Shown: positions 23,027 through 23,169 of the stretch, one piece after another
Position numbering within the stretch: the first letter of the stretch is position 1
Layout of the letters: the number at the start of each line of letters is the position of its first letter
Assembly: GCA_910577585.1 (NCBI GenBank)
Contig: CAJTNN010000032.1
Location: forward strand, 1 to 23,169
Reading direction: 5' to 3'
From: an uncultured Muribaculaceae bacterium
GTDB taxonomy: Bacteria; Bacteroidota; Bacteroidia; Bacteroidales; Muribaculaceae
DNA: 23,169 bases
The notes under the pieces: model-generated
What the model saw: only the letters and a program-made list of their open reading frames with translations
The model's database searches: none
What the model was told of the DNA's origin: nothing
Program-made: the position numbers and the translations under genes

Positions 23027-23169
23027 GGCGGCGCCCAAGCGAAGCGCAGCGGCGAAGCGCGGCCAAGCGAAGCGGCGCCCAAGCTCGGCAGCGAAGCGCA
23101 GCGGCCAAGCGCGGCCAAGCGAAGCGGCGCCCAAGCGGCGGCGAAGCGCAGCGGCCAAGCGCGGCCAAG
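23027..23169. repeat. GC-rich AAGC-based tandem array running off the right edge
   Basis: The final 143 nt is made of AAGC words joined by GC-rich spacers. A higher-order unit of 44 to 52 bp is marked by GGCGCCCAAGC at 23030, 23074 and 23126. AAGC recurs at 23037, 23042, 23055, 23065, 23070, 23081, 23094 and onward, with spacings that mostly repeat as 13, 10, 5, 11. Open frames here are low-complexity Arg/Ala/Leu and not credible genes. The array is incomplete at the window end. Confidence 0.7.

Noticed and set aside
22955..23158. Minus-strand Arg/Ala/Leu-rich frames at the right edge
   Set aside because: These are translations of the GC-rich repeat array and occur in more than one frame.

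Overview
The window looks like chromosomal DNA from a Bacteroidales gut bacterium, probably near Muribaculaceae or Bacteroides. The evidence is a SusC/SusD pair, Bacteroidetes-type promoter motifs (a TAnnTTTG -7 box with a TTG -33 element), almost no Shine-Dalgarno sequences, and many small lipoproteins with an S/G-C lipobox. The family-level placement is an inference. The host background is moderately GC-rich. The stretch from about 20.1 to 22.6 kb is clearly AT-rich and stands apart.

Layout. (1) 62-5240, minus strand: a SusC/SusD outer-membrane nutrient uptake pair with a promoter and a structured leader of about 195 nt. (2) 5365-6939, minus: a SPOR-domain lipoprotein and a coiled-coil lipoprotein. 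(3) 7053-9823, minus: a tight gene set of dacB (PBP4-type peptidase), a conserved protein of unknown function and rsmI. (4) 10051-11187, plus: an AI-2E/PerM-type membrane protein. It converges on the next block across a 20-bp hairpin. (5) 11326-14258, minus: mgtC-like and a CPA2 antiporter with RCK_C domains, translationally coupled. (6) 14382-18888, minus: polyprenyl diphosphate synthase, TatD hydrolase and a CPA2 antiporter-like/universal-stress fusion, with overlapping genes, followed by a lipoprotein. (7) 18889-19200: a noncoding tandem repeat of about 30 bp. (8) 19201-19833, minus: a lipoprotein. (9) 20018-20105, plus: tRNA-Ser(GGA) with its own promoter and terminator.

The most unusual region follows the tRNA. 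The last 71 nt of the tRNA-Ser locus recur, degenerate and in the same orientation, exactly 2599 bp downstream at 22637-22707. This is the layout left by integration into the 3' end of a tRNA gene. The 2.6-kb interval is AT-rich and carries two convergent genes: an AAA ATPase with a DUF4143-type C-terminus that has a PD-(D/E)XK-like signature, and a protein with an HNH-like H...N...H pattern. Overlapping perfect palindromes lie before the ATPase. No integrase is present. I infer a small genomic island, possibly a defence or nuclease cargo module, but the function is not shown by the sequence.

After the second tRNA copy the DNA becomes a C/T-only tract with G-quadruplex potential on the minus strand. 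It ends in a GC-rich AAGC-based repeat array that runs off the window.

Several products share a theme of ion/pH homeostasis and envelope maintenance: two CPA2-like proteins, an MgtC-like protein, an AI-2E-type protein, DacB and SPOR. One CPA2-like protein (15114-17153) lacks the acidic pair found at the equivalent position in the other (11326-13536).
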